The position numbers and the translations under genes were made by a program. Below are positions 44,899 through 54,552 of a stretch of 64,000 nt of DNA, piece after piece (position 1 is the stretch's first letter; each line of letters begins with the position of its first letter). The stretch is taken from assembly GCF_001483135.1 (NCBI RefSeq), contig NZ_LNAL01000006.1:744003-808002 (forward strand), read 5' to 3'. Origin of the DNA: Solirubrum puertoriconensis (GTDB taxonomy: Bacteria; Bacteroidota; Bacteroidia; Cytophagales; Hymenobacteraceae). Under the pieces are notes generated by a model. It was not told the DNA's origin. It did not search any database and worked only from the letters and a program-made list of their open reading frames with translations.

Positions 44899-45981
44899 GT
44901 GGAAGCGGCCGAAGCACAGCGGAAGATTATTCACTTGGACATGGACGCGTTCTATGCCTCGGTGGAGCAGCGCGACAACCCCGCGCTGCGCGGCCAGCCC
45001 GTGGCCGTAGGCGGCTCGCGCCAGCGCGGCGTGGTGGCGGCGGCCAGCTACGAGGCCCGGCAGTTTGGTGTACGCTCGGCCATGCCCTCAGTGGTAGCGC
45101 AGCGCAAATGCCCGCACCTCGTCTTCGTAAAACCACGCTTCGAGGTGTACAAGGAAGTGTCGCGGCAAGTGCGGGCCATTTTTGCCGAGTACACTCCGCT
45201 GATCGAGCCCGTGTCGCTCGACGAAGCCTACCTCGACGTGACGCACAACCTCAAGCAAATGGTCTCGGCCACGCGCATCGCCGAGCAAATTCGGGCCAAA
45301 ATCTTCGATCAAACGCAGCTCACGGCCTCGGCGGGCGTGTCGTACAACAAGTTTCTGGCGAAGCTGGCATCGGATTACCAAAAGCCTAACGGTTTGTTCG
45401 TCATCAAACCGCACGAGGGGCTGGCCTTTGTGGAGCCGCTGAAGGTGGGCGACTTCCACGGCATTGGGCCCGTTACGGCCGCACGCCTCAACCAGCTAGG
45501 CATTTTTACCGGGGCCGATTTGCGGCAGCAGTCGGAGCAGTGGTTGCGGCAGCATTTCGGCAAGGCCGGCTCGTACTACTACACCATTGCCCGCGCCATC
45601 GACCACCGCCCCGTCGTGGCCGACCGCGTGCGCAAATCCGTAGGCTCCGAAAATACCTTCGAGCAAGACCTAACGGAGTACGAGGAGCTGGTGGCCGGTT
45701 TGCAGCCTTCCATCGACGAAGTATGGGAGTACTGCCAGCGCACCGAGGTGCTGGGCCGCACGGTTACGCTCAAGGTTAAGTACGCCGATTTTCAGCTCAT
45801 CACGCGCAGCCGCACCAGCTTCGCGCTCATCAGCTCGCAGGCGTTGCTGGAGCGCATTACGCTCGAACTGCTCGCGGCCCTGCTGCCCATGCCCAAAGGG
45901 GTGCGCCTCCTAGGTGTGTCGCTTTCCAACCTCGACAACACCGACGAGCTGGTGGGGCGCCAACTGGTGCTGGAGCTGTAA
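44899..45981 (+). CDS. dinB: DNA polymerase IV (Y-family)
   Basis: The 360-residue polymerase starts at a GTG; no better ATG precedes the first motif. The active site acidic residues are present: D14 in IIHLDMDAFYASVEQ and D108-E109 in EPVSLDEAYLDVT. RGVVAAASYEARQFGVRSAM (steric-gate and fingers region), TASAGVSYNKFLAKLASDY and GIGPVTAARLNQLGIFTGAD (helix-hairpin-helix) follow. The little-finger domain covers about 240-355. No terminal beta-clamp motif is obvious beyond the final QLVLEL. It performs translesion synthesis with low fidelity. It appears monocistronic. Confidence 0.96.
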   Translation: MEAAEAQRKIIHLDMDAFYASVEQRDNPALRGQPVAVGGSRQRGVVAAASYEARQFGVRSAMPSVVAQRKCPHLVFVKPRFEVYKEVSRQVRAIFAEYTPLIEPVSLDEAYLDVTHNLKQMVSATRIAEQIRAKIFDQTQLTASAGVSYNKFLAKLASDYQKPNGLFVIKPHEGLAFVEPLKVGDFHGIGPVTAARLNQLGIFTGADLRQQSEQWLRQHFGKAGSYYYTIARAIDHRPVVADRVRKSVGSENTFEQDLTEYEELVAGLQPSIDEVWEYCQRTEVLGRTVTLKVKYADFQLITRSRTSFALISSQALLERITLELLAALLPMPKGVRLLGVSLSNLDNTDELVGRQLVLEL

Positions 45982-46015
45982 GCCACCTAGGGCGCACCAA
46001 CGCTCGCGGAAACAG

Positions 46016-48013
46016 TTACTGCACCAAAATAAGGGCCGAGGTAGCAGGCAACTGCACCGGCGCTTGCTGCACTTGCAGTTGCCCAAGGCCTTGCTCAGCG
46101 TTTAGCTCGCTGCCACGCAGCACCACCGTGTAAGCCCCCGCCGGAATGCTCACCGGAGCAGCCGTGCGGTTGCCGTTGAAGAGCACCACAATGTTCTTCC
46201 ATTTGTCGCCGCCCGCATGGTCGCGCAGGCGGTAGCCGATGGTGCCAGCGGGCAGGTTTGGTAAGAACTCCAGGTGCTGCTGAATGAGCGCCTGCGTGGG
46301 CAGCCGGAAGGCGGGGTGGTTGCGCCGCATGGCAAGCAACCGCCGATGAAACTCGTAAACGGAAGCATACCGGGCTTTGCGGCTCCAGTCGATTTGGTTT
46401 ACGCTATCGGGCTGGTTGTAGGAGTTGTGCGAGCCACCCTTAGTACGCAAAAACTCGTCGCCGATGGGCAGAAATGGCACCCCTTGGGAGGTCAACACAA
46501 TGGCATGGCTCAGCAGGGCCATGTTGATGCGCTCGGCCTCGGTGGTGCCGGGGTTGGCTACCTGCAGCTTGTCCCAGAGCACGCGGTCGTCGTGGCAGGC
46601 CACGTAGTTGATGCTTTGCTCGGGTGCAGCGGCCCAGGGCGCCTGGGAGTAGTTTACCAGGGCGTAGTTTAGCTGCGGGTGGCGTGTGGCGGCCACAATG
46701 CCAAACTTCACGCTTTCCTCGAGGCTTGGTTGGCCGCTGGCAAAACCGCGTTCGGCTTGCCGGGCGTAGTGGCCCTTCACGCCGTCGCGCAGCTCATCGC
46801 CGAAAGCGGCCACGCGCTCAAGCTGCAGCACGTTGGCTTTCACGGCACGTTGGCTTTCGGGCAAGGGGCTGGGCCCAGCGGTCCAGCCTTCGCCGTACAC
46901 GTAAATGCTGCGGTCTTGCGTATCCAAGGCGGCGCGTACGGCCCGCATGGTTTCCAAGTCGAGAATACCCATGAGGTCGAACCGGAAACCATCGACGTGA
47001 TACTGCTGCGCCCAATACGCCACCGACTCCACAATCAACTTGCGCACCATGGGGCGCTCCGAGGCTACCTCGTTGCCGCAGGCGCTGGCGTCAGCAAATT
47101 TGCCGTTGGCCGTTTGACGGTAGTAGTAGCCGGGCACCAGTTGCTCGAAAGGGTGACGGCCCGCATCGGCCGTGTGGTTGTACACCACATCGAGCACCAC
47201 GCGCAGGCCCTGCTGGTGCAGCGCCTGCACCATTTGCTTCATTTCGAGAATGCGCGCCGTGGGCGCGGCTGCCGCCGAAGCATAAGAGCCCTCTGGCACC
47301 GTGTAGTGCAGCGGGTCGTAGCCCCAGTTGAAGGGGCGCTTCTCGGCGGGCAAGCTTTCGTCGATGGAGGCAAAGTCGTTGGTGGGCAGCAGGTGCACGT
47401 GCGTAATGCCGAGCTCGGTAAGGTGGTCGAGGCCGGTGCGTACGCCGCCGGGGCCGCGGGTGCCGGTTTCGGCAAAGCCCAGGTACTGCCCTTTGCGCCG
47501 CACTCCCGATTGCGGATGCGTGCTCAGGTCGCGCACGTGCACCTCGCCAATTACAATGTCGGTGGCTTTACTTAGGGCCGGGCGCTGGTCGCGGCTCCAG
47601 TTGGCGGGGCTGGCTTTGGCCGGGTCGAGCCAAGCACCGCGTTGGCCGTTCAGCCCAACGGCATGTACATACGGGTCGGCCACCTCGGCCATGGTTTTGC
47701 CGGCAATGGTGGCTTGCACGGTGTAAAAACCAGTGGTGTTGGCCGGCAGGGTATAGGTCCAGGTGCCGCCCTCGGCTTTGCGCATGGCATGGGTAGCGCG
47801 TGCTTTGCCGCCGGTGCCCGCATCGTAGAGGCGCAGCTGCAGGCTTTGGGCCGTGGGCGCCCATACCCGCAGGGTGCCCTGGCCTTTGCTGAAGGTGAGG
47901 CCTAGGTCGGCGCCGTTGTAGGTAGGGTAGTGGGCGTAGTCGGGCACAGACTGAGCAACCACGGCTGGGCCGCTGCCGAGGGCCAGCAGCAAAAACAACA
48001 AAGGGCGAATCAT
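46016..48013 (-). CDS. pulA: Type I pullulanase (GH13), secreted
   Basis: The ATG of MIRPLLFLLLALGSGPAVVA opens a signal peptide (cleavage near VVAQS). The 665-residue enzyme has a starch-binding-like/CBM48 region (about 40-130; GTLRVWAPTAQSLQLRLYDA) and then the GH13 barrel. The pullulanase hallmark FNWGYDPLHYTVPEGSY is present, the nucleophile D346 is in GFRFDLMG, the acid/base E375 in YVYGEGW and the third Asp in ACHDDRVLWDKL. It hydrolyses alpha-1,6 branch linkages in pullulan or starch-like glycans. The signal peptide places it outside the cytoplasm. No Sus genes are adjacent. Confidence 0.95.
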   Translation of the reverse strand: MIRPLLFLLLALGSGPAVVAQSVPDYAHYPTYNGADLGLTFSKGQGTLRVWAPTAQSLQLRLYDAGTGGKARATHAMRKAEGGTWTYTLPANTTGFYTVQATIAGKTMAEVADPYVHAVGLNGQRGAWLDPAKASPANWSRDQRPALSKATDIVIGEVHVRDLSTHPQSGVRRKGQYLGFAETGTRGPGGVRTGLDHLTELGITHVHLLPTNDFASIDESLPAEKRPFNWGYDPLHYTVPEGSYASAAAAPTARILEMKQMVQALHQQGLRVVLDVVYNHTADAGRHPFEQLVPGYYYRQTANGKFADASACGNEVASERPMVRKLIVESVAYWAQQYHVDGFRFDLMGILDLETMRAVRAALDTQDRSIYVYGEGWTAGPSPLPESQRAVKANVLQLERVAAFGDELRDGVKGHYARQAERGFASGQPSLEESVKFGIVAATRHPQLNYALVNYSQAPWAAAPEQSINYVACHDDRVLWDKLQVANPGTTEAERINMALLSHAIVLTSQGVPFLPIGDEFLRTKGGSHNSYNQPDSVNQIDWSRKARYASVYEFHRRLLAMRRNHPAFRLPTQALIQQHLEFLPNLPAGTIGYRLRDHAGGDKWKNIVVLFNGNRTAAPVSIPAGAYTVVLRGSELNAEQGLGQLQVQQAPVQLPATSALILVQ

Positions 48014-48059
48014 GGGGCCAAGGTCGGGAGTTGGCCGCACGAATCACAACCCGGTATAC

Positions 48060-48710
48060 CTAGGCCTTACTCGCGACGCGGCGCACGCGGCCTTTGCTAG
48101 CAGTAGCGCGTTTTGTTTTGGGCTTTTTGCGCCGCCGTACGGGCCGGCTCAGGCGTTCGGCTTTGCGCACGGCTCGGGCCTCAAGGCGCTGGGGCATGCG
48201 CTGCATCAGCCGGGTACGTACAAACTGCGCTAGCTGCGAAAGCGGGATGGAGTGGGCCGTATTCAGCAGCTTGGTGATGTCGCGGCGGCGCAGCAGGCCT
48301 ACGTGGTACAGCCCTAGGTCGGTAAGAAACTCCTTTACCTCGGTAAGGCGCAGCAAGCCCGCCACCGCGCCGCGTTGCACGGTGGCGTTGTAGCCGGGCG
48401 CCCGGTGCTGGCGCAAGCCCTCGGGCGTAGCTACCAGCACGCCTACCCACTCGGGCACCAACGGCAACAGCTTCTCGAGGTGCTTTTCGGTGACAACGAA
48501 GGTTACCAGATCGTAGGCGTTGGCGTAGCAGGGCAGCTGCTTGGCCACGCGCTGCAGGGTATCGTTGTCGCCTTTTACCTCGAAGCCGTGCATGTAGTGC
48601 TCCGTGATGTGCACCACATCGGCACGGGTGGTGCTGGTGGGCAGTTCATCCACGTACACGCCACCTTGCAGCAGCGGGTAAAGCAAAGCTCGGATATCGG
48701 GGTCGTTCAT
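48060..48710 (-). CDS. sce7726 family protein with basic tail
   Basis: The 216-residue protein fits the sce7726 family: an N-terminal helix (PDIRALLYPLL), YVDELPTSTTRADVVHITE, HGFEVKGDNDTLQRVAKQLP and YDLVTFVVTEKHLEKLLPLV. The D...EVKGD arrangement resembles the acidic centre of restriction-endonuclease-like folds, so nuclease activity is possible but unproven. The last 45 residues are extremely Arg/Lys-rich (RRRKKPKTKRATASKG), suggesting nucleic acid binding. A TACCTTTG box lies 41 bases upstream. Confidence 0.85.
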   Translation of the reverse strand: MNDPDIRALLYPLLQGGVYVDELPTSTTRADVVHITEHYMHGFEVKGDNDTLQRVAKQLPCYANAYDLVTFVVTEKHLEKLLPLVPEWVGVLVATPEGLRQHRAPGYNATVQRGAVAGLLRLTEVKEFLTDLGLYHVGLLRRRDITKLLNTAHSIPLSQLAQFVRTRLMQRMPQRLEARAVRKAERLSRPVRRRKKPKTKRATASKGRVRRVASKA

Positions 48711-48750
48711 TAGTAGCTGGCACCAAAAAAGCGGTGCACCTTCGGCAACA

Positions 48751-48758
48751 CAAAGGTA
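48751..48758 (-). promoter_or_regulatory. Possible Bacteroidota -7 promoter box
   Basis: On the minus strand TACCTTTG matches the TAnnTTTG consensus of the primary sigma factor in this phylum, placed 41 bases before the sce7726 start. A TTG lies upstream of it, but at a shorter spacing than the usual one. Confidence 0.35.
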
Positions 48759-49175
48759 CTAGCTTGTGCCTCAACGCTGCTGAAGCAGCATTAAGCTAAA
48801 TAGAATATATCTAACAAGTGCTATGTTGGACCTTGTACGAATAACCAGCGCATCCTCCTTGCATTTAAACTCGCTTGCAGCTCGGCAATTTGCAGCGGCC
48901 AAGAGAGCTAACTTAAGCAGTTGTTTTGATAAATAGTCAGCTTTATGGGTAAATAATTTTATTTCGACAAAATGAAAACCAAATACATTGAAGGATTCGT
49001 AAGTACCCTCACAACTGAAAAACAGCTGATTTTACCGAGGTACATAGCATACCTGTGTTGAGCAGTGGGGTTGGATAAAGTTCTGCGATTCGCCGCTAGT
49101 AGGACTTTGTGTGGATGCGTTGCCTTGGGATGAACAGCCAGTTTCGGTTATCTATTCACTCCAACCAACACCTTA
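48759..49175. other. A/T-rich regulatory spacer between divergent genes
   Basis: This gap separates the leftward sce7726 gene from the rightward protease gene. It is markedly richer in A/T than its surroundings from about 48780 to 49030, as expected of a promoter region, but I could not fix a promoter. A 28-codon frame at 48972 (MKTKYIEGFVSTLTTEKQLI) is too short to call. Confidence 0.4.
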
Positions 49176-51896
49176 ATGACCAAATCTTTATCTGCGTTGC
49201 TCGTGGCTGTGCTGGCGAGCAGCACCTCCTTTGCCCAAGCCGTGGTCGACCCCGAAATTCGGGCGGCGTTGCAGTCGAACCCCGTTGCTCAGGTAATCAT
49301 CACGTTTAAAGGCGATGGCGCTCCACAAGTGGCCCAGCTAAGCCTGTTGCAGCAGCTGGGCCTCACCAAGGGCATAACCCTACGCTCGCTGCCCATTGTG
49401 GGCAGCCTCGCTACCGCAGCCCAGGTACAAGCCCTGGCCCAGCGGCCCGAAATCCGATCTATCTACTTAAACAAACGCCTTCAGTACTACAACTACGACG
49501 CAACCCACCTCACGGGCGTGAAGCGCCTGCGCACCGATGCCAACCTGATTGCCCGCAACAACGGCATGCCGGTTTCGGGTAAGGGCATTGGGGTGGTCAT
49601 TAACGACAGCGGGGTCGACGGCACCCACGAGGACATTAAATCGGGCACGCACCTGGTGCAAAACGTGCTCGGCTCCATCAACCTGAACGCGGTTGATGCC
49701 ATGCTGCCCGTAACTTACCTCGAGAACGTGCCCAACACCGACACCAACTCGGGCCACGGCACGCACTGCGCCGGTACGGTGGGCGGCAACGGATCCAAAT
49801 CGGGTGGCAAGTACGAGGGCGTAGCGCCCGGTGCTTCGCTGATTGGCTACGGCTCGGGCGCCGCGCTGCTGGTGCTCGATGGCATTGGCGGTTTCGACTA
49901 CGCCCTCACGCACCAAGCGCAGTACAACATTCGCGTTATCAGCAACTCGTGGGGCTCAACGGGTGATTTTGACCCCGAGCACCCCATCAACCTCATTTCG
50001 AAAAAGGCCTACGACCGCGGTATCGTGTCGTTGTTTGCGGCCGGTAACGAAGGCCCCAGCTCCGATACGCACAACCCCTACGCTGTTGCGCCGTGGGTAA
50101 TTTCGGTAGGTGCCGGCGACAAGTTTGGCAAGCTGGCCGATTTCTCGTCGCGCGGGGTGAAAAACGAAGGCGGCTCCTTTGCCCTTGATGGCCAAACCTG
50201 GACGTACCAAAACCGCCCCACGCTGGTAGCCCCGGGCGTTGACATCGTATCGACGCGGGTAATTGGCCCGGTTGCCAGCCTAGGTATCCAGACGGATATT
50301 GAGCAGCTCGACCCCGCGCACGTGCCCTTCTACACGCACATGAGTGGTACCTCCATGGCTACGCCGCACGTGGCTGGCGTGGTGGCTCTGATGCTGGAAG
50401 CCAAACCCTCGTTGTCGCCGATGCAGGTAAAGCAAATCCTGGAGAAAACGGCCACCAACATGCCCAACCGTGAGTCGTGGGAGGTAGGCGCCGGTTACGT
50501 AAACGCGTATGCTGCCGTCGACCACATCTTCCGCGGCTCGGTGTTTGGCGCCCCCGTTAACCTCACGCGTACCTTCAACAGCAGCGTAAACTCGCAGCTA
50601 AGCTTTACGCCCTTCAGCATCAACTACAACCCGCTGATTACGGCCAACAACCAGCAAACCTTCCAGGTAGGCTCGGGCGTAACCAGCATCGAAGCTAAAG
50701 CCCTGGCCGGTGGAGTATCGGGCCTGACGGGCAACTCCATCAACCTCGTGCTCATCGACCCCAGCGGCACGCGCTACAGCTCCGGCATCAGCGCCTTGTT
50801 CGCGTTGTATCAGGACAGGGGCATAGCCGTAGCCTCGCCCAAGCCGGGCACCTGGACGGTGCTGCTCGAGGGCCTGCGCGGCGTAGCCTTGCCCGAAACC
50901 ATTTCGGGTACCATTAGCATGCTGACCACCTCCGGCACTTCGGGCCTAGGTGACATTGCCGGCCATCCGGCCGAGGCATCCATTAAAACAGCCGTAGCGG
51001 CGCGCCTGGTTGATGGCGTGAGCGGCGGCTACAAACCCAACGATTTGCTTACGCGCCGCCAACTGGCCGACTACTTGCTGATGGGCCAGGCCGTGCGTCA
51101 GTATCTACCCACCACGGGTACCAGCAGCTTCATTGATGTGCAAGGCACCGACCTGCTGCTGGCCGAATCGGTAACGGCACGCGGTGCTGCCCTACGCGAC
51201 CGGGAGCACAAGTCTCGGGGCGTAATGCTGCCGACCGCATCGGGCGTCTTTGCACCTGCTTCGTCGGTAAACCGTGCTAGCTTGGCTTACTCGCTCGTGC
51301 AGAGCCTAGGGCTGGAAGAAGCTGCCTTGGCTCGCAACGGTAAGGCCGTGACGGTAACCGCCGATGGCAAAACCATTCCCGTGGATGATGCTTCGCAAAT
51401 CCCAGCCGGCTTGGAAGGCTACGTGAGTGTGGCCCTCGAACTGAACCTGATAAACGCCTACTACAAGGTAACCCAAGGGCCGTTCGATCTGGTGCCGACT
51501 TTGCACGCAAGCTTCAAACCCGCCCAGGCTGTTACTCGCGGCGAGTTTGCAGTTATCGTAACGCGCACCTTTACGCAGTGGGATGCCGTAACGCAGCCGG
51601 CTGCTGCCCGCAGCACCGCAGCTACCGCGGCCTCGCAGCCCACCGAGGAGGTAACGGCTTACCCGAATCCCTTCTCCGGCAGTACCACCATCAGCTACAC
51701 CGTAGCCGAGCCCGGCCTTGTAACCGTGGAGGTGTACAACGTGCTCGGCCGCAAGGTGAAAACCCTGGTGTCGGAGTCTCAGCAATCGGGTATTCACCAA
51801 GTGAAATTCGACGCCAGCAGCCTAACGCGTGGCTCGTACGTGTACAAGGTGAAAGCCGGCGGCAAGCTCACCTCCAAGCAACTGCTGGTGCAATAG
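49176..51896 (+). CDS. S8 family serine protease with SLH-like repeats and T9SS sorting domain
   Basis: The 906-residue protein has a signal peptide (MTKSLSALLVAVLASSTSFA) and an inhibitor-like propeptide (about 22-100; VAQVIITFKGDG). The subtilisin domain has the triad D144 (VVINDSGVDGTHED), H194 (SGHGTHCAGTVGG) and S393 (MSGTSMATPHVAG), plus the oxyanion Asn in VISNSWGS/AAGNEG regions. Residues about 600-835 contain S-layer-homology-like units (LVDGVSGGYKPNDLLTRRQL, FKPAQAVTRGEFAVIVTRTF). The last 80 residues are a type A sorting domain (TAYPNPFSGSTTISYTVAEP, VEVYNVLGRKVKTLVS). It is secreted through T9SS and probably digests protein outside the cell. Confidence 0.94.
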   Translation: MTKSLSALLVAVLASSTSFAQAVVDPEIRAALQSNPVAQVIITFKGDGAPQVAQLSLLQQLGLTKGITLRSLPIVGSLATAAQVQALAQRPEIRSIYLNKRLQYYNYDATHLTGVKRLRTDANLIARNNGMPVSGKGIGVVINDSGVDGTHEDIKSGTHLVQNVLGSINLNAVDAMLPVTYLENVPNTDTNSGHGTHCAGTVGGNGSKSGGKYEGVAPGASLIGYGSGAALLVLDGIGGFDYALTHQAQYNIRVISNSWGSTGDFDPEHPINLISKKAYDRGIVSLFAAGNEGPSSDTHNPYAVAPWVISVGAGDKFGKLADFSSRGVKNEGGSFALDGQTWTYQNRPTLVAPGVDIVSTRVIGPVASLGIQTDIEQLDPAHVPFYTHMSGTSMATPHVAGVVALMLEAKPSLSPMQVKQILEKTATNMPNRESWEVGAGYVNAYAAVDHIFRGSVFGAPVNLTRTFNSSVNSQLSFTPFSINYNPLITANNQQTFQVGSGVTSIEAKALAGGVSGLTGNSINLVLIDPSGTRYSSGISALFALYQDRGIAVASPKPGTWTVLLEGLRGVALPETISGTISMLTTSGTSGLGDIAGHPAEASIKTAVAARLVDGVSGGYKPNDLLTRRQLADYLLMGQAVRQYLPTTGTSSFIDVQGTDLLLAESVTARGAALRDREHKSRGVMLPTASGVFAPASSVNRASLAYSLVQSLGLEEAALARNGKAVTVTADGKTIPVDDASQIPAGLEGYVSVALELNLINAYYKVTQGPFDLVPTLHASFKPAQAVTRGEFAVIVTRTFTQWDAVTQPAAARSTAATAASQPTEEVTAYPNPFSGSTTISYTVAEPGLVTVEVYNVLGRKVKTLVSESQQSGIHQVKFDASSLTRGSYVYKVKAGGKLTSKQLLVQ

Positions 51897-51913
51897 CCGC
51901 GAGTAGTTTGCCT

Positions 51914-51962
51914 ACATACCGAAACGCCCTGCTCCAGATTGGAGCAGGGCGTTTCGGTATGT
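51914..51962. terminator. Long hairpin between convergent genes
   Basis: A 23-bp stem (51914-51936 with 51940-51962; core CGAAACGCCCTGCTCCA) with a 3-base loop lies 17 bases after the protease stop and 39 bases from the end of the convergent kinase gene. It lacks a T-tract but is placed to separate the two transcripts. Confidence 0.7.
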
Positions 51963-52001
51963 GCTTGCCTAGGTCGCTTGGCGCTGCGCTACGGCAGGCG
52001 C

Positions 52002-54254
52002 TTAGGCCGGAAGCGTAATTACAAATTCGGTGTAGTGGCCTTCCTTACTGTCTACGCTGATGCTGCCGCCATGGCCTTTGGTTATAATGTCGTGGCTGAG
52101 CGAGAGGCCCAGCCCCGTGCCTTCGCCCACGGCTTTGGTAGTGAAGAAGGGCTCGAACACGCGCTGTCGCACGGCCTCAGACATGCCGGTACCGTTGTCG
52201 CGCACGCGCACCTCCACGCCGTTTGGCGTGCGCCGGGTGCTGATGCGTACCTCGGGTTGGTAGCCGTTGAGGCTAAACTGCTGACGCTGGCGCACGGCGA
52301 AAAAAGCGTTGGTAAGCAAGTTTAGCAGCACACGGCCCAGGTCCTGCGGCACGGCCTGCACCTCGCTTAGCGTCGTGTCGAAATCGGTGTTGAGCGTAGC
52401 CCGGAAATTTGGGTCTTGGGTCTGAACGCCTTCGTAGGCCAAGCGTAGGTTTTCGGCTGCTAGAGCGTTCAGATCGGTAGCTTCGCGTTGGCCAGTGCCC
52501 GAGCGCGAGTGCTCCAGCATATCTTTGATGATGGAGGATGCCCGCAGGCCGTGTTGGCTGATTTCCTGAAGGTTTTGCTTCAGGCCAGCCAAAATCTCCT
52601 GCTGCAACTCCTGCCCGTTGTGGGCGTGGCTGGTTTGCTGCGGCATGCCATCAATCATGTTGGTGCTCACCTCGGCAAACCGCTTCATAAAGTTGAGCGG
52701 ATTTTGCAACTCGTGCGCAATGCCCGCCGACACTTCGCCCACAAAGGCCCACTTTTCGGCGGCCACCAGTTGGTTTTGTGCCTGGCGCAGCTGGGCCAGG
52801 GTACGCTTGTTAATTTGTAGTTGCCGGTACAAAAACACTCCCAAGCCCGATACTGCCACCACCGTAAACAGCGCAATAAAAAGCAGGCGGTTGCGCTGCC
52901 GCAACTGCAACTCCTGAATGGCGCGCGTTTGCTGCAGCGCGGCAATGCGGGCATTTTGGGCTTGCTCTATTCGCTCGCCCTCGTACTGCGCCACCAAAAA
53001 AGCACTTTGCTCTTGGTGCATCGAATCGGTGAGGGCCATGTACATGCGGGTGTACTGCTGCACTTTGGCCGGCTGCTGGCTCTTAATGTAGAAGCCAATG
53101 ATGTCGCGCAATACCCGGTAGCGCAGAATTTTGAGCCTGCCCGAGGTAGCTTTGTTATAAGCCTGTTGCCAATACTGTTCGGCTACGTTGGGCTGGCGTA
53201 CGGCCTCGTAGTACTTGGCCCAGGCCGCATCCAGCAGAAACTCGCCCGGGCGACCCGAAACACGCAGTTGCAAGGAGTCGGCCAGGTGCTGGGCTCGGGT
53301 AAGCATGGGCCGCACGGGTTGCGTTTGGCCCATACCCAGCAGCACAAAGCTTTTCTGCACCAAGGCGTAGGCCTTGCAAATATGCTTGTGCACTGGGTTT
53401 TGCTTTGTGCCTACCTCCGCAAGGTTTTGATTGGCATACCGTAGCGCATTGGGCATATCGCCTTCCTGCAAATACACCCTCGAGAGCGTCTGCAGGGTAT
53501 AAAACCGCTGCAGGCCCTCCACGTTGTACTTGTCTTCGAGCACCATGGCTTGGCCTAGGTACTGCAGCGCTTTTTGCGGGTTGCCCCAATCGGCATACAG
53601 CGAGCCGGCCACCATCAGCTCGTTCACATAGTATTTGGGGTCGAACTGCTTAAACAAATCAGCAGCGCGCAGGCAGTAGCTAATGGCCTGATTGTAGGCT
53701 CCCATGTGCCGGAAGTAGCCGCTGATTACCAAGTAGCAGGCGGCGGTATTCTCGAGGGAGTTGTGTAGGCGGTAGTAGGCTAGCTTATCCCGGAAATAGG
53801 CGTAGCGCTCCTGCGATTGGTGCAGGCGATTATAAAGCGGAGCTAGGTCGATCAGCAGCCGCGGAATAGGATGATCGAGCCGGTCGAATTCGGCGATGGC
53901 CTGCTTGATGATTTCGAGTGCCTGCTGATCGTTGTGCCCTTTATGCCACAAGGCTACCCCGCGGCGGAGCAACCGATAAGGCGTTTCGTCGATTTGTTGG
54001 GAGCGGGCATTCAGCTCCAGCAGCTCGTCGATTAGGGGCAACGATTGTTCGCGGCCGGAGGCCTCGGTTAGCTCCAGAATGTCAAGCAAATGCACCAACG
54101 TGCGAATGCGCGCACTATCGCTCTGTTGCCGCGGCAAGCTTTTGCGCAGCGAATCGTAGTCGGTTGTCCAGTAGCGTTGATTTGCACGGGCAGGAAGCGC
54201 GCAAAAAAGTTGGATTAGCAGACTGCTAAAGAGGCAAAATGCAATAGTGCGCAC
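52002..54254 (-). CDS. TPR-containing membrane sensor histidine kinase
   Basis: The 750-residue protein starts at a GTG with a signal peptide (IAFCLFSSLLIQLFCALPAR). Residues about 40-400 are tetratricopeptide-like helix pairs (NTAACYLVISGYFRHMGAYN, GDMPNALRYANQNLAEVG), lying in the periplasm. A coiled coil and one transmembrane helix (FIALFTVVAVSGLGVFLY) follow, then a second coiled coil. The kinase core has the H-box GIAHELQNPLNFMKRF near residue 510, N-box VLLNLLTNAFFAV, G1 RDNGTGM, F-box FEPFFTTK and G2 GEGTGLGLSLSHDI. No response regulator is adjacent, so it is an orphan. Confidence 0.93.
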   Translation of the reverse strand: MRTIAFCLFSSLLIQLFCALPARANQRYWTTDYDSLRKSLPRQQSDSARIRTLVHLLDILELTEASGREQSLPLIDELLELNARSQQIDETPYRLLRRGVALWHKGHNDQQALEIIKQAIAEFDRLDHPIPRLLIDLAPLYNRLHQSQERYAYFRDKLAYYRLHNSLENTAACYLVISGYFRHMGAYNQAISYCLRAADLFKQFDPKYYVNELMVAGSLYADWGNPQKALQYLGQAMVLEDKYNVEGLQRFYTLQTLSRVYLQEGDMPNALRYANQNLAEVGTKQNPVHKHICKAYALVQKSFVLLGMGQTQPVRPMLTRAQHLADSLQLRVSGRPGEFLLDAAWAKYYEAVRQPNVAEQYWQQAYNKATSGRLKILRYRVLRDIIGFYIKSQQPAKVQQYTRMYMALTDSMHQEQSAFLVAQYEGERIEQAQNARIAALQQTRAIQELQLRQRNRLLFIALFTVVAVSGLGVFLYRQLQINKRTLAQLRQAQNQLVAAEKWAFVGEVSAGIAHELQNPLNFMKRFAEVSTNMIDGMPQQTSHAHNGQELQQEILAGLKQNLQEISQHGLRASSIIKDMLEHSRSGTGQREATDLNALAAENLRLAYEGVQTQDPNFRATLNTDFDTTLSEVQAVPQDLGRVLLNLLTNAFFAVRQRQQFSLNGYQPEVRISTRRTPNGVEVRVRDNGTGMSEAVRQRVFEPFFTTKAVGEGTGLGLSLSHDIITKGHGGSISVDSKEGHYTEFVITLPA

Positions 54255-54552
54255 AAACAGGTGAGGTAGCTGGATTGGTCGCCGAACTCCTAATTAGCTC
54301 TGTAATCAGTTGCTAAGCAATTGCTTGCAAAACAATGGTTGCAGTTAAGAAGATCGGAAGTAAGTACTGAGAGCAGAATCGTGTCCAAAATAGGAGTAAT
54401 TGCCGATAATCATGTTCTTTGCTCGCCCGGGCCTTCGGCATACCAACGCAGCTGAGCAGGCAACCCAGGCCGTGCGGCTCAAGCGGCACAATGCCTAGGC
54501 AATCAGCCTTAGGCCTGTTCACAGAAAACACCAGCCTACGGGAAAGATGGCA
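54255..54552. other. Gene-free spacer
   Basis: This is the downstream end of the polyamine-type operon and the leader of the TPR kinase gene. It has no strong terminator hairpin and no convincing coding frame. Confidence 0.4.

Noticed and set aside
46679-47575. 298-codon plus-strand frame inside the pullulanase gene
   Set aside because: It is antisense to the GH13 catalytic domain, which carries all catalytic residues; no independent features.
54313-54531. 72-codon minus-strand frame before the TPR kinase gene
   Set aside because: No signal, helix or family resemblance; likely a chance frame in a spacer.
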